64,000 nt of DNA from Ahaetulla prasina (lineage: Eukaryota; Chordata; Lepidosauria; Squamata; Colubridae). Below the pieces are notes generated by a model that saw only the letters and a list, made by a program, of their open reading frames with translations, did no database searches and had not been told where the DNA came from. A program made the position numbers and the translations under genes. Positions within the stretch are counted from its first letter, which is position 1. The number at the start of each line of letters is the position of its first letter. Where the stretch lies: NCBI RefSeq assembly GCF_028640845.1, contig NC_080540.1:216363300-216427299 (forward strand), given 5' to 3'. Shown piece by piece: positions 32,222 to 44,181 of the stretch.

Positions 32222-32700
32222 GGTTGTTGTTGTTGTTGTTAGTTGCAAAGTCATGTCTGACCCATCGCGACCGCATAGACAACGTTCCTCCAGGCCTTCT
32301 TGTCTTCTACCATCCTCTGGAGTCCATTTAACCTCACTGCTTCAGTGACTCTATCCAGCCACCTTGTTCTCTGTCGTCCCCTTCTTCTTTTGCCCTCAAT
32401 CTTTCCCAGAATCAGGCTTTTCTCCAGTGAGTCCTCCCTTCTCATTAGGTGGCCAAAGTATTTGAGTTTCATCTTCAGGATCTGACCTTCTAAAGAGCAG
32501 TCAGGGTTGATCTCCTCTAGGACTGACTGGTTTGATCGCCTTGCAGTCCAAGGGAGTCGCAGGAGTCTTCTCCAGCACCAGAGTTCAAAGGCCTCAATTA
32601 TTTGGCGCTCAGCCTTTCTTATGGTCCAGCTTTCATACCCATACATTGCAGTCAGTCTGGTAGCTGTACTATATTGGACTTCCAGTTGGGTTTTCAAAAG
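32222..32700 (-). mobile_element. BovB/RTE LINE 3' end
   Basis: The minus frame of about 148 codons carries YGYESWTIRKAERQIIEAFE, LWCWRRLLRLPWTARRSNQS, LKYFGHLMRREDSLEKSLI and GKRRRGRQRTRWLDRVTEA, the BovB pol C-terminus. It ends in a (GTT)n tail on the plus strand at 32222-32241. It is 5'-truncated, as is usual for these elements. BovB is well known for horizontal transfer between squamates and ruminants. Confidence 0.95.
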
Positions 32701-33153
32701 AGAAATATAACCATGTCCAGGAAGATTTCCACTGTCATCAAAGTAATGACAGCATGTACATCAGCCAGCCTTAGAATTGATAATGAAGCTATTGAAATGG
32801 TGGATACTTCCTGCCTTTTAGGATCAATCATCAACAGTCAAGAAACAGTCAAGAAATATGCTTAGACTAGCACTTGGGTGAACAGCCATGAAGGTCTTGG
32901 AAAAAAATATTTAGCTTATATGGAGGCAATATCATGAGGGCATGTCACATGAATAAAGTTACTGGTGTTTGTTTGTGCTGTGTTTAAGGGGACTTGAGGT
33001 TGAATCCTATGATTTTTATCTGCCTAAAGCAAAATAATAAGTATCATCCATCTATTTATGCTCCCAAATAAGGTGCACAGCACCCCAAACCAGGCAAGCT
33101 GTTTTGGCCTATGAAGAAAATAAATTTCTCTCTTGCCTGGAGAATAAAAACAA
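32701..33153. other. No gene recognised; possible upstream LINE debris
   Basis: The first about 150 bases on plus read AGCIT-like frames (ISTVIKVMTACTSASLRIDN, EMVDTSCLLGSIINSQETVK) that resemble part of RTE-type pol and may be an inverted piece of BovB. The rest is unique. Confidence 0.4.
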
Positions 33154-33155
33154 TA

Positions 33156-33541
33156 CAGGTAGCCCTTGACTTACAAGCATTTGTTTACTTATTAAGTGAC
33201 TGTTCAAAGTTAAAATGGCACTGAAAAAAGTGACTTATGACCTTCTTTCACGCTTACAGCCATTGAAACATTCCCATGGTCATGTGATCAAAATCTCGAC
33301 GCTTGGCAACCAACGTGTATTTATGATGCTTGCTACATCCCGGGGTCATGTGATCACGTTTTGTGACCTTCTGAAAGCAAAGGCAATGGAAAAGCCAGAT
33401 TCACTTAACAACCAAGTTAATAATTCAACACCTGCAGTAATTCACTTAACAAGTGGGACCTGAAAGATGGTAAAATGGGGAAACTCACTTAATTGTCTTG
33501 CTTATTGGGCTTAATTGTGGTCATAAGTCAAGAACTACCTG
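33156..33541. mobile_element. Tigger-like MITE, complete
   Basis: 386 bases from TA-CAGGTAGCCCTTGACTTAC to AAGAACTACCTG-TA, with inverted ends and TA flanks. It holds CATGGTCATGTGATCAAAA and TTCACTTAACAA blocks. Confidence 0.85.
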
Positions 33542-33543
33542 TA

Positions 33544-34019
33544 ATAAACAACTGACAATTTGCTGAATTTTGATCACATCCTAACCCTGCTGCCTGAGTC
33601 GGCCATCTCACACTCCCTTCTACTAGACTCAGCCTGGAGCATATATCCAAGGATTGCAATCTTCATCTATTCATGTATTAATGTCCCATAGCAGGTAGTA
33701 TACTGGAAGTTTAATCTCAGGTTAAAGAAAGTCTACAGAAAATCTGTTTATGCTGTTCCAGGCAGCCTCAGTGAACAAGGATTATTGCCCGAAGTGTCTC
33801 TTTGATCTCAGTAGATCAGGGAATGGTATTTTGCCAATCGAAAGTTTTATTGTCACAAGCTTCTGGCTTCACAATAATCCTCATATTATTTTGACAGCAA
33901 GTTTCACAAAAACAGAGCAGGCCATGTATTCGATACAACATTGTTGAGGGGATAGTTCCTTGCAAGTGAAATAGCAAACAATATTTGTTCAGATTTGGAA
34001 ATCTGGCATAGGTTACATC
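33544..34019. other. No gene recognised
   Basis: Unique sequence. Confidence 0.45.
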
Positions 34020-34027
34020 ATTACAGG

Positions 34028-34334
34028 CAGAGGTGGGTTTCAGCAGGTTCTGACCAGTTCTGGAGAACTGGTAGCAGAAATTATGAATAGTTCGGAGAAC
34101 CGATAATAAAAATTCTGACTGGCCCAGACCCCATCTATTCTCTGCCTCCCAAGTCCCAGCTGATCGGGAGGAAATGGGGATTTTGCAGTAACCTTCCCCT
34201 GGATTGAGGAGGGAATGGAGATTTTGCAGTATCCTTCCCTTGCCAGGCCCACCAAGCCACACCCACCAAGCCATGCCACGCCCACCAAGCCATGTCACAG
34301 AACCAGTAGTAAACATTTTTGAAACCCACCACTG
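34028..34334 (-). mobile_element. hAT-type MITE, TSD attacagg/attagagg
   Basis: 307 bases, reversed relative to 1980-2263: CAGAGGTGGGTTTCAGC at the left and GAAACCCACCACTG at the right. TSD matches at 7 of 8 (34020-34027, 34335-34342). Confidence 0.92.
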
Positions 34335-34342
34335 ATTAGAGG

Positions 34343-34907
34343 ACTAGATATGGCTGCCTTTACCAAGTAACCAAAAGCTCAGAACATGTTTTAGATTGAC
34401 TAGTATTCAAAATGGAGGGTGAAAGGATCGGGTTAGAGAAATAAACAAATTGAGAAAAGGACAGCTCTCCACTATACGTAATTCTATTTATAAAATGGGA
34501 TTTTTTTCTCTGACAAAGCAGGCAGCATAATATTGTTAAGTATTAAAGCAATATTGCATAAGTCAACGACGGATGCACTTTGTGTTCGGATTTTCAAACT
34601 TACTTTTAGGCAATTTATTGGGGATAATTTCAACTACAATAACTAAGTAGGATGGAAACAGCTGTTCCCATCATTTACAAAAATAGTACAGTCTGTGTTT
34701 AAAGAAAACAACAGAGATAACTCCAATCGAATGTTTAGCATCTCTATATGGATATGACATTTTCAGAATTTATGTCCTCCTCCTAAGGAGTTATTCATAG
34801 TCTGCCTTTTTGGCTAGGTGTTAACATCAGCATAGAACTGATCTCCTTTTTGTAAAGCTAATTTATTGTTTTAATGTGGTGGGTGTTGTTGGAGGGGGAG
34901 ATGGCAA
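34343..34907. other. No gene recognised
   Basis: AT-rich unique sequence. Confidence 0.45.
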
Positions 34908-34944
34908 ATAGATAGATGATAGATAGATAATAGACAAACAGAAG

Positions 34945-35018
<74 letters not shown>

Positions 35019-35046
35019 CTGTAGACAGACAGACAGACAGACAGAC
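34908..35046. repeat. Bkm-type (GATA)n(GACA)n tract
   Basis: A decayed GATA start leads to about 18 uninterrupted GATA units (34945-35018), then CTGTA and six GACA units (35023-35046). Adjacent GATA and GACA runs are the composition of Bkm satellite DNA first described in snakes. Confidence 0.95.
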
Positions 35047-35343
35047 ATAAATAGAAACCAGGAAAGAGAAAGAGAGACCTGAACAAGAACATGAGATAAT
35101 GAAATTATTCATTATTATTACTATTATTGGTTAATCTTCAATTTGATTCACAATCTAGGACTGGCAAAAACTTAACAGTTCAAGTCCAAATCAAAGACCT
35201 AAGAGCTGTTAAATTAACATCTGAGTATATAGGCAGTTCCAAGTAAGGAGGGTTTTTTTACAAAGTTAGAACATTCAGGTCTAAAAACTTCAGGATTTCC
35301 AGTACCTAGGCAGCCTTTGGGTGCTGCTCCAAGGGCTCCTATA
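35047..35343. other. No gene recognised
   Basis: Unique sequence. Confidence 0.4.
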
Positions 35344-36308
35344 TGTGCTGCCCCACCCATTCATATATACATACATGCCAGTGTGGTTTATGGAGAGTTT
35401 ATTGGTATCCCCCAGCAGTTCTCTTCACCTGGCTTTAGAACCCTTCCAGATGAAGCCAGCCACAAGCAAACCCAGATTAATCTCCCAGGCAATGGCCAAT
35501 CAATCCATCAGTCCATAAAACAAATAGCAAGCTGTTCAGACAAGTAAGTCAGTGGTGGGTCTCAAATTTTTTTACTAGCAGTTCTGTGGGTGTGGCTTGG
35601 TGGGCATGGAATGGCTTGGTGGGTGTGGCAGAGGAAGGATACTGTAGAATCTCCATTCCCATCCCACTCCAGAGGAAGGTTACTGCAAAATCCCCATTCC
35701 CTCCCAATCAGCTGGGACTTGGGAGGCAGGGAATAGATGGGGGTGGGGCGAGTCAGACTTTTTACTACCAGTTCTCTGAACTACTCAAAATTTCCACTAC
35801 CGGTTCTCCAGAACTGGTCAGAACCTGCTGAAACCCACCTCTGAAGTAAGTCCAATAAACGAACATAAAACCCCCAGGCAAAAACTGAAAGTCCATCCAC
35901 ATTAGCTCTCTGGTTATAGAAGTTCAGAGTTTCAAAAGTCAAGCAGGAAACAGGAACAAACACATGCCTACGACTCACATGCTTTGTTCCCAGTAACGCC
36001 TCTCTCTGCCTGCCGTGTTAAATAGCTTCCCAATGCAGCCTATCAAGAGGGGCAGGGCCTTCTCCTGAGCAATCTGACAAACCTCCATTTCTCTGCCCTG
36101 ATGTGCTCTGAGATCCACAATGGAAGGCAGCTCCTCACCCTTTGGCTGGGGAAAGCCTGCAAGCTATCCCCAGCCAAAGCCTATAATTTTCCTTCTGTTG
36201 GCCATTTAGGGTCAGTAATCCGTTCCTGATGTGCCAGGAATGAGCTCATTCTCCCTTGAGCCAGCCTCCAAGGAAGAATCGGAGGAGTCGTCCTAGGGAG
36301 ACATCACA
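35344..36308 (-). mobile_element. Solo LTR, probably family A, cut by a hAT element
   Basis: On the minus strand it begins TGTGATGTCTCCCTAGG and ends GGGGCAGCACA; without the hAT element and one TSD it is about 663 bases. Flanks (plus) ctata and ctatc match at 4 of 5. An acidic run DDSSDSSLEAG lies near its start, as in the other family A LTRs. AATAAACTCTCC (minus) near the end is a likely poly(A) signal and CTATTTAACACGG is TATA-like. Confidence 0.6.
35550..35843 (+). mobile_element. hAT-type MITE, TSD aagtaagt
   Basis: 294 bases with ends CAGTGGTGGGTCTCAAATT and, inverted, CAGAGGTGGGTTTCAGC. Perfect 8-base TSDs (35542-35549, 35844-35851). It interrupts the LTR, so it is younger. Confidence 0.96.
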
Positions 36309-36313
36309 CTATC

Positions 36314-37425
36314 ACAATTGGTACATGACGTAGATTTCTTCCTCCACAATGGTTCAACTTCAACTTGTAAATCACAATATTTCGCTATTTTTTTTAAAGC
36401 CATTTCTCTTCAGTTCATGCATCACCTGGTATTTCAATCTCAATGAGCCAGACTTTTTTAATAGTGATACCTGGCGTGTTTTGGGCCAGGTGTCTGTCTG
36501 TTTGGATCCAAAAGTTCCATAGGATCTTGAGCTGTTCATTTTCAAGAACTCTGTCAACCTGCTGTTTCCAGTGATAATAATGACGACGATGATGATGATG
36601 ATATTAGCATATAGTGTTACATTAACCAGGAGACTACAATGCTATTGCAAAGTAGTAGCTTGGCTGCCAGTTTAGCAGCTCTGTCATGTACACACTTGCA
36701 CATTTCCCATGAAGTGCCATAAGAGGGCAAGCTAGCGTTGCACCAGAGAGAGAAAATGAGTGGCTCTTCCTGCAGTGTCATCCTAGGTCCCCTCCCTTAC
36801 TCAGAGCCACCTTGCAAACAGGTGGCGCAACCAGGAAGGTTCAGAGCCAGCGGGAATTTGACTGCCTGCACAGAGCACCAACTTCCCACAGGAGTGGTCC
36901 ACATTTATCTACTTGCATAGAACATGCTTTTGAACTGCAAGATGGGCAGATGCTGAGGCAAGTGATGGGAGCTCACCTCGCCACATAGTGTAGAACTCAA
37001 ACTGCAGAACAGACCATACCCAGCATCATTAAGCCACTGAACCACTGAGCCTTGAGGAAACTTCCAGCCATTTTGAAAATAATTTTCAGAAATATACATT
37101 TCTTTTCAGAATGCATTTTTCAATGTAGATACCACACCACAAAATAGAAGGCTACCCTAGTGAGCATAGAGACTCCAGAATGGATTTCTTTCACACCTGG
37201 AATACTTAAACTAATTCCTCTATTATTTCAATCTTTCATGGATTCACTAAATTTCATAACTTTCCTGATTATATGCATTAGAATCAGAAACTTAATGGGG
37301 CAATTCCATACAATAAAATCAGCTGCAAATGTTGACTCATTTAGAAAACTTATATATACTCTAATTTGTGTTGTACTTTAGCAAATAGTTATGCAAGAAA
37401 GATATGGCTCCATCATCTTATATAG
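36314..37425. other. No gene recognised
   Basis: Unique sequence with a short GATGAT run at about 36579-36602. Confidence 0.45.
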
Positions 37426-37426
37426 C

Positions 37427-37464
<38 letters not shown>

Positions 37465-37466
37465 CT
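37426..37466. repeat. (CA)n microsatellite
   Basis: About 20 CA units with one G variant. Confidence 0.96.
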
Positions 37467-38897
37467 ATGAATATGGCAATCTATCTGTTTTGGATGCTAA
37501 TTTTACAACACAACTATCTGCAGTTGGAATCTTCCATGCCACTCTTAACACAAAGAGAAATAAGAAAGAAAACAGTGGCTGGGAATGCAAAGTTATCAAG
37601 AAGCTTTCAAATTTAAACCCAGACTTTCCTCATTCGGCAGCTTTTTTTGAAGACCCAATAAATTATCTACAAATAATTTAATTCATAGTTTGATCACATT
37701 CACATTGCCAATATAAAATGCCAGTTGCTGGTTGCTAAGCGATTATGAAAGGAGTGCTTGATAGGAATAGTGGATATTCACTGCTGTTGTGTTTAGTTGT
37801 GCTCCCATTTCTGCTTTTAGAAATGAAAATAATGAAAGCAGCCAAACCTCTACTAATGAGTCCATTAAGAACAGTTAGTGATCTCAGAAATATACTTTTG
37901 GGGAAGAGGACAAACCAATAATACAAGACTTGACTGCAGTTAGTGTATATTGGGGGCTAAGTCCATTTTCTGGGAAAACTGATGCCATGCCTTAATGACT
38001 GGTGCATATGAGTGCAGAAGGCACTTGGCAAGCACTAATAACAATGTTAAACTGCTAGTGCATGCTGAGAAATGAATGGATTCCATGTTATAATGGGATA
38101 TGTATTAGAAAAAAGTTAATTCCTCACTTCAAGGGAGTCATGAGAAAGTTGGTTTTTTTCACTTTTTAAAAGACATCAGGCTAGAGATACATGAAATCTT
38201 CTCAGCTCAATTTGGAATATACATACATATTGTACATACATTCATGTGTGTCTGTGTCTAGGTATCTCTGTGTCTCTGTGTGTGTCTGCATATGTCTGTG
38301 TGGGTCTGTATGTGTCTGTGTGTTCATTTTTTTTTTCTGCAAGTGATTGACAGTAATTATTGCTGGGATATCAAAATGCATTATTTGGTAAATTTCTGCT
38401 CTCTCTTTTTTAAATTATAAACTGCCTGTCATGAATTTAGTATAGACAGGAATAGAAAGATATATTATGAATAACATAAGCACAATTAAATCAATAGTAT
38501 TATAAATAGCAAAAGGCCAAGCTTAATTGAGACGTTTTCAACATACATATTAACCATAGCAACCTGCAGCACGTCTTTCCTGTTTCTCTTAGTTGCATAA
38601 ACATTCAACACACCTATTTTGCTTTCATTTTTTAAATTTGATTTATGCTTCTTATCATTTACTCCTTTCACATTACATACTATAACTTTCCATATGCCGT
38701 GATGATTACCAAATGGGTCTATAGTTGTCATCTGACAGCCATCATGGCTTTAATCAATCAAGATTTTCACATAATGGGCTAAAAATAGAAAGGAGTCTCA
38801 TGATTTCTTTTTAGAGTAACAAATGCTGTTAAGACAAAAGCTTTTCTGACCAGCAGCTCACTTGTTCAGATGCATGCAACAACTAAATTGCTATAGG
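37467..38897. other. No gene recognised
   Basis: Unique sequence with a (TGTGTC)n-like patch at about 38245-38325. A minus frame at 38486-38731 looks mildly protein-like but has no recognisable motif. Confidence 0.45.
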
Positions 38898-38905
38898 ATT
38901 TAAAC

Positions 38906-39181
38906 CAGGGGTGAACTCCAGCAGGTTCTGACAGGTTCTGGAGAACCGGTAGTGGAAATTTTGAGCAGTTCAGAGAACTGGTTACGGAAATTTTGAGCTG
39001 GTCCCAGAGTCGGGTGGGAATGGAGATTTTGCAATATCCTTCCCCCAGGAGTGGGGAGGGAATGGGGATTTTGTAGTATCCTTCCCATGCCACGCCCACC
39101 ATGCCATGCCCACCAAGCCACACCACACCTACCAAGCCACACCCACAGAACCGGTAGTAAAAAAAATGGAGTTCACCACTG
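38906..39181 (-). mobile_element. hAT-type MITE, TSD atttaaac
   Basis: 276 bases, CAGGGGTGAACTCCAGC to GGAGTTCACCACTG. Perfect 8-base TSDs (38898-38905, 39182-39189). Confidence 0.95.
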
Positions 39182-39189
39182 ATTTAAAC

Positions 39190-39496
39190 CAGGATGAGTT
39201 GCGGTAGGATGGTTATGTAGATTGAAGTTACATATAAGGCATACTACAAGTGCTTTCACAATTAACATGATTATTGTGTATTTGAAACCTATCTGTGATA
39301 GTATGAAGCCTTGTGATGTATACGAGTTTAGCAATCTCCTTGTCAGTTGTTCTAGTAAATAAATCGATGGTGTATTCTAGATGGAAGCTGGAAATGCAGA
39401 GTATGCCTGGCAATCTGTAGGTTTCTTATAAAATGTGGTATGCATGTAGTTGCATCATGTAGTTTGACTTTGACAATCAAAGTTCTTTCTTTTGAT
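39190..39496. other. No gene recognised
   Basis: Unique sequence. Confidence 0.4.
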
Positions 39497-39737
39497 AGCA
39501 ATAGCACTTATACTTATATACCGCTCCACAGTGCTTTTTCAGCCCTCTCTAAGCAGTTTACAGAATCAGCATATTGCCCCCAACAATCTGGGTCCTCATT
39601 TTACCCACTTTGGAAGGCTGGAAGGCTGACTCAACCTTGAGCCTGGTTAGATTCAATCTGCCAAATTACAGGCAGCCGGCAGTCATCAGAAATAGCCTGC
39701 AGTACTGCATTCTAACCACTGCGCCATCACCGCTCAT
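39497..39737 (-). mobile_element. tRNA-derived SINE
   Basis: On the minus strand: A box GATGGCGCAGTGGTTAGAATG, B-like AGATTGAATCTAACC, then body GGTTGAGTCAGCCTTCCAGC, AAAATGAGGACCCAGATTG and tail AAGCACTGTGGAGCGGTATA. It shares the AATGAGGACCCAGATTG body with 48000-48270 but has a different 3' tail. Confidence 0.85.
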
Positions 39738-40831
39738 AAACAAAGGCTACAACTGATGGGTGGAAGTTGTTGAGATCTTCATGGAATTGAATGAAAGATT
39801 CATTTTCATGGGTCCAGATGATAAAAATATCAACTTTCTGAGATGTTTTCCACACTTCCATTAGTTCTTCTCTGATTGTTGCCTGGTCTATACCACCTCC
39901 TCGTCCTCCTCCTCCTCTCTCAGGACATTCTCCAAGACCATTGCACATGATTGATTTATTTTTATTTTTATTTATTTATTTATTTTATCAAGCATGTATT
40001 TTATGACAGATACAAATGTAAACATAATTATAAATACATGTAAAGGATATGAATAAAAGAAAACATTAGGACAGGGACGGTAGGCACGCTGAACAATATA
40101 GTACCACCCAGCAAAGAAGATCCCTTCTGTAAACAGTAAAGTTCACTGTTTACTTTAGCTTGGATACTGCCTTTGATGCAGACTCAATTATGAGAATGTC
40201 TGACAATTACTCTTGTATGGTTACCTTGGACCAATTTTAATTTGAGAGATCGAAGGTTGTGCACTGGCTACTTGGAGCAGTACATTCCACCATTTGTCTT
40301 GCATCCTCGCCCAGCTGTTCTTTGTACCTTAATTAACACCATAAATGTCTATTTGGGAGAGGGTAAGATGTCTTCTTGTTATTAGACCACTTATTAGGCC
40401 ACATCTAAAGAAATCTTCATTAGTTTCCCAGGAGATGGGCAATTATAGGGCATCTCTAATCTTCTATAGCTGGTACGGTGATTAAGAATGGAATCTTATT
40501 CACGCAGGCAGTCTTGGGGAAAACAAGTATCCTCTTTCTAAGTTTAATGTTATTGCAACAGCAGGGAGAGGATAACAGGAAGCCATAATAGCTTCATGAG
40601 AACAATAGCAGATCCAACCCATTCTCTGGTTTCTTCCAGGTACTGCCTTGGATTCCCTCCTTTATCCACTCAGTTATATCCTGAGCTGAAAATTAGTAGC
40701 AGACTTCCTAAGCCTACTCCTGGTCTTTCAGATGAAATATATACTTTTCAAGTGCATTCTGAAGGCCCTACCAAGTGGAAATGTTGGGAGTTATCGTTCT
40801 TATAGCAACGGAAGGTGACAAGCTGAAGAAG
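39738..40831. other. No gene recognised; repeat-like stretch at 39955-40330
   Basis: A (TTTA)n run is followed by ATTAGGACAGGGACGGTAGG and similar sequence that looks like a moderately repeated element, class unknown. The rest is unique. Confidence 0.4.
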
Positions 40832-40968
40832 CAGTGGTGGGATTCAGCCAGTTCGCACCACTTCGGGAGAACCGGTTGTTAACTTTCTGAGCAGTTTGGC
40901 AAACTGGTTGTTGGAAGAAATCATTAGGACAGAGAACCGGTTGTTAAATTACTTGAATCCCACCACTG
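40832..40968. mobile_element. 137-base hAT MITE
   Basis: CAGTGGTGGGATTCAGCCAG to TGAATCCCACCACTG. By eye it differs from 53630-53766 at six positions, all transitions. No clean TSD. Contains GAACCGGTTGTTAA twice. Confidence 0.9.
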
Positions 40969-41962
40969 CAAATGGTAATATAGAGTATTACATTTCTAAT
41001 AAGTGGAGATTACCATTCATTTGACAGAACCAAATGATATTCAAAGTCTAAATTTCCCCTTAAATTTTAATGCAGGCGAATGCATTTTAAAAGGGTTTTG
41101 CTGGAAAAAGAAGATACTTCTGATTATATATCCTTGAGTTGTTAAGCTTTTCTGTTTTTGGAAAATATTTACTGTACTATATTACAACTGCATTAATATG
41201 ATGAATGGCTGTTTTCTGAGGAGAACAGCGAAATTAAACCACAAAGAAACCAAATCTAATTGTAGTGCATTTTGCATAATTTACCAGCAGGATCTCCTTC
41301 TCCTGCCTTAGTTCCCTTGCTTTGGTAGCAAATGCATTTTTTAAAAATTGGTAATGTTTGCTCTGAGACAAAAATATGGAAGGTAAGAGGGGAAAAAAGC
41401 CTTTATAGCCAAATGTGACTTCTATTTTTAGTTCTACTTTCAGAAAAGTCAGAACCAATCCCAATGAGGTGGCCACCTCAGACAAAATGCTATATAATGA
41501 GAAGTGACCACAAAGGGTTAAAAGTCAAGGTTTAGATATACCACAGATAATGTTCCACCTTACCTATCCTCCATATAATTCAGATGCAATTTGTGTAATC
41601 AATTTCTAGACATGGAAATGGGTGGAGAATATGGCTTTTAACCCCAGGCCACAAAAGGCCATAGGCAAGTCTTAGAAGTAGGGAGATATGATGCGACTCA
41701 TGAAAGGCATGAATGAAAAAAAAGATATTTGTTGTAAAGAGATTCAGTGATGGAAAACCTTGTAACACAACAATCACATCTACCATTAATTATGTAAAGA
41801 ATACTGAATAGTTTTTGTGATGGTGCTGCATATGCTGTTAACTTTACAGGAAGTGAACAGTTATTAGTATAATATTACTGTTATATTTTCAGAAAGGGTT
41901 GTATTCAGTCATTCACAGTAAAAGAAAATACACAAAGAACCCTATGTGGGTAAGGCAGTATA
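40969..41962. other. No gene recognised
   Basis: Unique sequence without recognised repeats. Confidence 0.45.
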
Positions 41963-41970
41963 CCTTAGAA

Positions 41971-42108
41971 CAGGGATCTGCAAACTTGGCTCTTTTAAGA
42001 CTTGTGGACTCCCAGAGTTCCTCAGTCAGCAAAGCCAGCAAAGCTGGCTGAGGAACTCTGGGAGTTGAAGTCCACAAGTCTTAAAAGAGCCAAGTTTGCA
42101 GACCCCTG
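41971..42108. mobile_element. Palindromic hAT MITE, TSD ccttagaa
   Basis: 138 bases with two near-perfect arms: CAGGGATCTGCAAACTTGG, CTCTTTTAAGACTTGTGGAC and their complements, meeting at GCCAGCAAAGCTGGC. Perfect 8-base TSDs (41963-41970, 42109-42116). The most intact member of its family in the window. Confidence 0.96.
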
Positions 42109-42207
42109 CCTTAGAATGCCACCATACAAAGGGGATCTGGACTATCTCTTCCAACAATGTTTACTGTTCTTTCAAGTTCATTTTTTTAAAATCAGACCTT
42201 AAATATA

Positions 42208-43221
42208 GGCTGTCCTTCATTTAAACAGTTCATTTAGTACCGTTCAAAGTTAAAATGGCATGGAAAAAAGTAATTTATGTGGAAAGCCCTCCCCCCTCCT
42301 AGAGAATGAAATATTTTGAGTAATATTAAGACACAGAATATTGTATTTCCCCAAAGGAGAAATGGAGAAACATGCTCTTAAAGGCAGAAAGCAGCCCCAG
42401 TTTCCTGCATAGGAAAGCAGCCCCCAGCAGATGCCTGAAGTCTTTAGAGATGGATACTTTGTGCCCATTAAGAAATCCTGGCCAATCTATTCATAAACAA
42501 AACATCTTCAGCTCCAGGTGATGGGATTAAGAAGGACAGGACATGACTTTAATCCCATTCATTGAGAAAAGTGGAAACAATACCTATCCAGGAAGAAAGG
42601 TAGGCTAGAGGCAATAGATAACAGGATAAAATCAATTACACATGCCTGACAGGATTAGGACCAATGAAGCCGATAATTAAGACCCATCATGAGCCTTTAC
42701 AACACAAGTAAAACCAATCAAATAATAGAAGCACACAAAACAAAATTCAAAATTACAAAATACTGTAAACTGTATAAAAATCCTTGCACTCATCAAGCTA
42801 TTTTGTCAGCTGTCCCAGAACTGCATGCTGTGGTTCTGCTCATCAATAAACAGAATCCTTCTTTTTATTTCCAGCACCTTTCTCCCAGCTTGGAACTGGA
42901 CCGGATTTTTCTTCCAACACTTATGACTGTTTTTGACACCTACAGCCGTTGCAGCATTCCGGTGGTCACATGATCAAAATTTGGATGCTTGGCAATAGGG
43001 CTCATATTTATGATGGTTGCAGTGTCCTGGGGTCATGTGATCACCATTTGTGAACTTCTGACAAGCAAAGTCAATGGATTCGCTTAACAACCATGTTACT
43101 AGCATAATAAATTGCAATGATTTATTTAACAACCGTGACCAGAAAGCTCATAAAATGGGTCAAAGCTCACTTAACCATTTAATTTTGGGCTCAATTGTGG
43201 TCATAAATCAAGGATTACCAG
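42208..43221. mobile_element. Tigger-like MITE split by an LTR
   Basis: The left part (42208-42279) runs GGCTGTCCTTCATTTAAAC to TGGAAAAAAGTAATTTATG; the right part (42920-43221) continues ACTTATGACTG, TCACATGATCAAAATTTGG and ends TCAAGGATTACCAG-TA. The join matches the family sequence of 33156-33541. Confidence 0.88.
42280..42919 (+). mobile_element. Solo LTR, endogenous-retrovirus-like
   Basis: 640 bases, TGGAAAGCCC...TTCCAACA, with flanks tttatg (42274-42279) and cttatg (42920-42925), a 6-base TSD with one mismatch. TATA box in CTGTATAAAAATCC near 42771; AATAAACAGAATCC near 42845 is a likely poly(A) signal, about 75 bases after TATA. No internal genes are attached. The terminal pattern differs from family A. 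Confidence 0.85.
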
Positions 43222-43223
43222 TA

Positions 43224-44173
43224 TATTTAAATTCTTATTAAATTCTTATTAAGTACTAGAAAACAACACCCTCTACCAGCTGGCACAGATCGCTGCATAG
43301 TCCATAGTGTTGTCTCTAATTATAGAGACTTCAAAGAACAGTATTGGCCAATCTACAAGGATAAATATTTCCAAATCAGTGCAATCTGGGTTGGTGGCAG
43401 CAGTGGGAAGGGTCAGGTCATGCAAATTAATTTTTATTATTTTGGGAATGTAATCAAGTTGTCACCAGTAGAGATGTGACAATAAATTTGTTGTACTTAT
43501 TAGGTACTATACTACTCTGAGAAATTTTTTGATTGCTTGATGGGGTCTAAAACGCTGCCGGGCGTGTTGCTTGATTGGCTCGGCAATGCATTTAAAACTC
43601 CTGGAAGCTGCCAATTCAGTTTGTTTCACTTACCCTTTCGTCTTCAGGATAAAGGAATTAAATGAGCTCGATGCATTAAACACATTCCAGAAATTAATTA
43701 AAACCATTTTACACTCAGGCCAAACGAAATCAACTTGAATTAAGGCTTGTTAAATAGTTATGAATAAGGAGCAAAATTCTCAAATCTAATGAACTCCAAA
43801 TTCTAATCCCAGTTTCAAAGCTTGACTCTTAGCCGGCATGACAGTGATGAGAAATATTTGGTGGTTCTACTTCAGGACCATCTGCCAGGTCACAGATAGG
43901 ATACAACTGGTGTAAATCTGATCCATTTTACAGGATATTGCAAGACAGATTTCTGCTCCAGCGTTTTTATATTCAGCTTTTTTTTTATTTTTATTTTGTA
44001 AAAAACCCAGATAGAAATTCTCTCATCCCTTCAGAGGCAGAATGGTGCAGCATTTACCTCTGAGAATATGCAAGATGGCTCTGCTCTTGACTTGTTCTTC
44101 CTTTTCCACAGCAAAACAAACCAATAAACAAACAAAAAAACAAAACAAAAACCTGAAGGCTGCTCACAAAAGG
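43224..44173. other. Repeat-poor DNA
   Basis: No repeats recognised. The part at about 43530-43780 has a complex composition with ATTAATTAAAA cores and GAGCTCGATGCATTAAAC, which looks like possible conserved non-coding DNA; untested. Confidence 0.35.
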
Positions 44174-44181
44174 GTGGAGCT

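Noticed and set aside
34908..35046. Proof that the window is W-linked
   Set aside because: Bkm-type repeats also occur on autosomes; sex linkage needs male/female depth.
34858..35112. Protein frames rich in Ser-Ile-Tyr-Leu
   Set aside because: Translation of the GATA array in several frames; the same applies to 62704-63003.
38486..38731. 81-codon minus frame with DPFGNHHGIWKVIVCNVKG
   Set aside because: It looks mildly protein-like, but I find no motif, splice signal or neighbouring element to support it.
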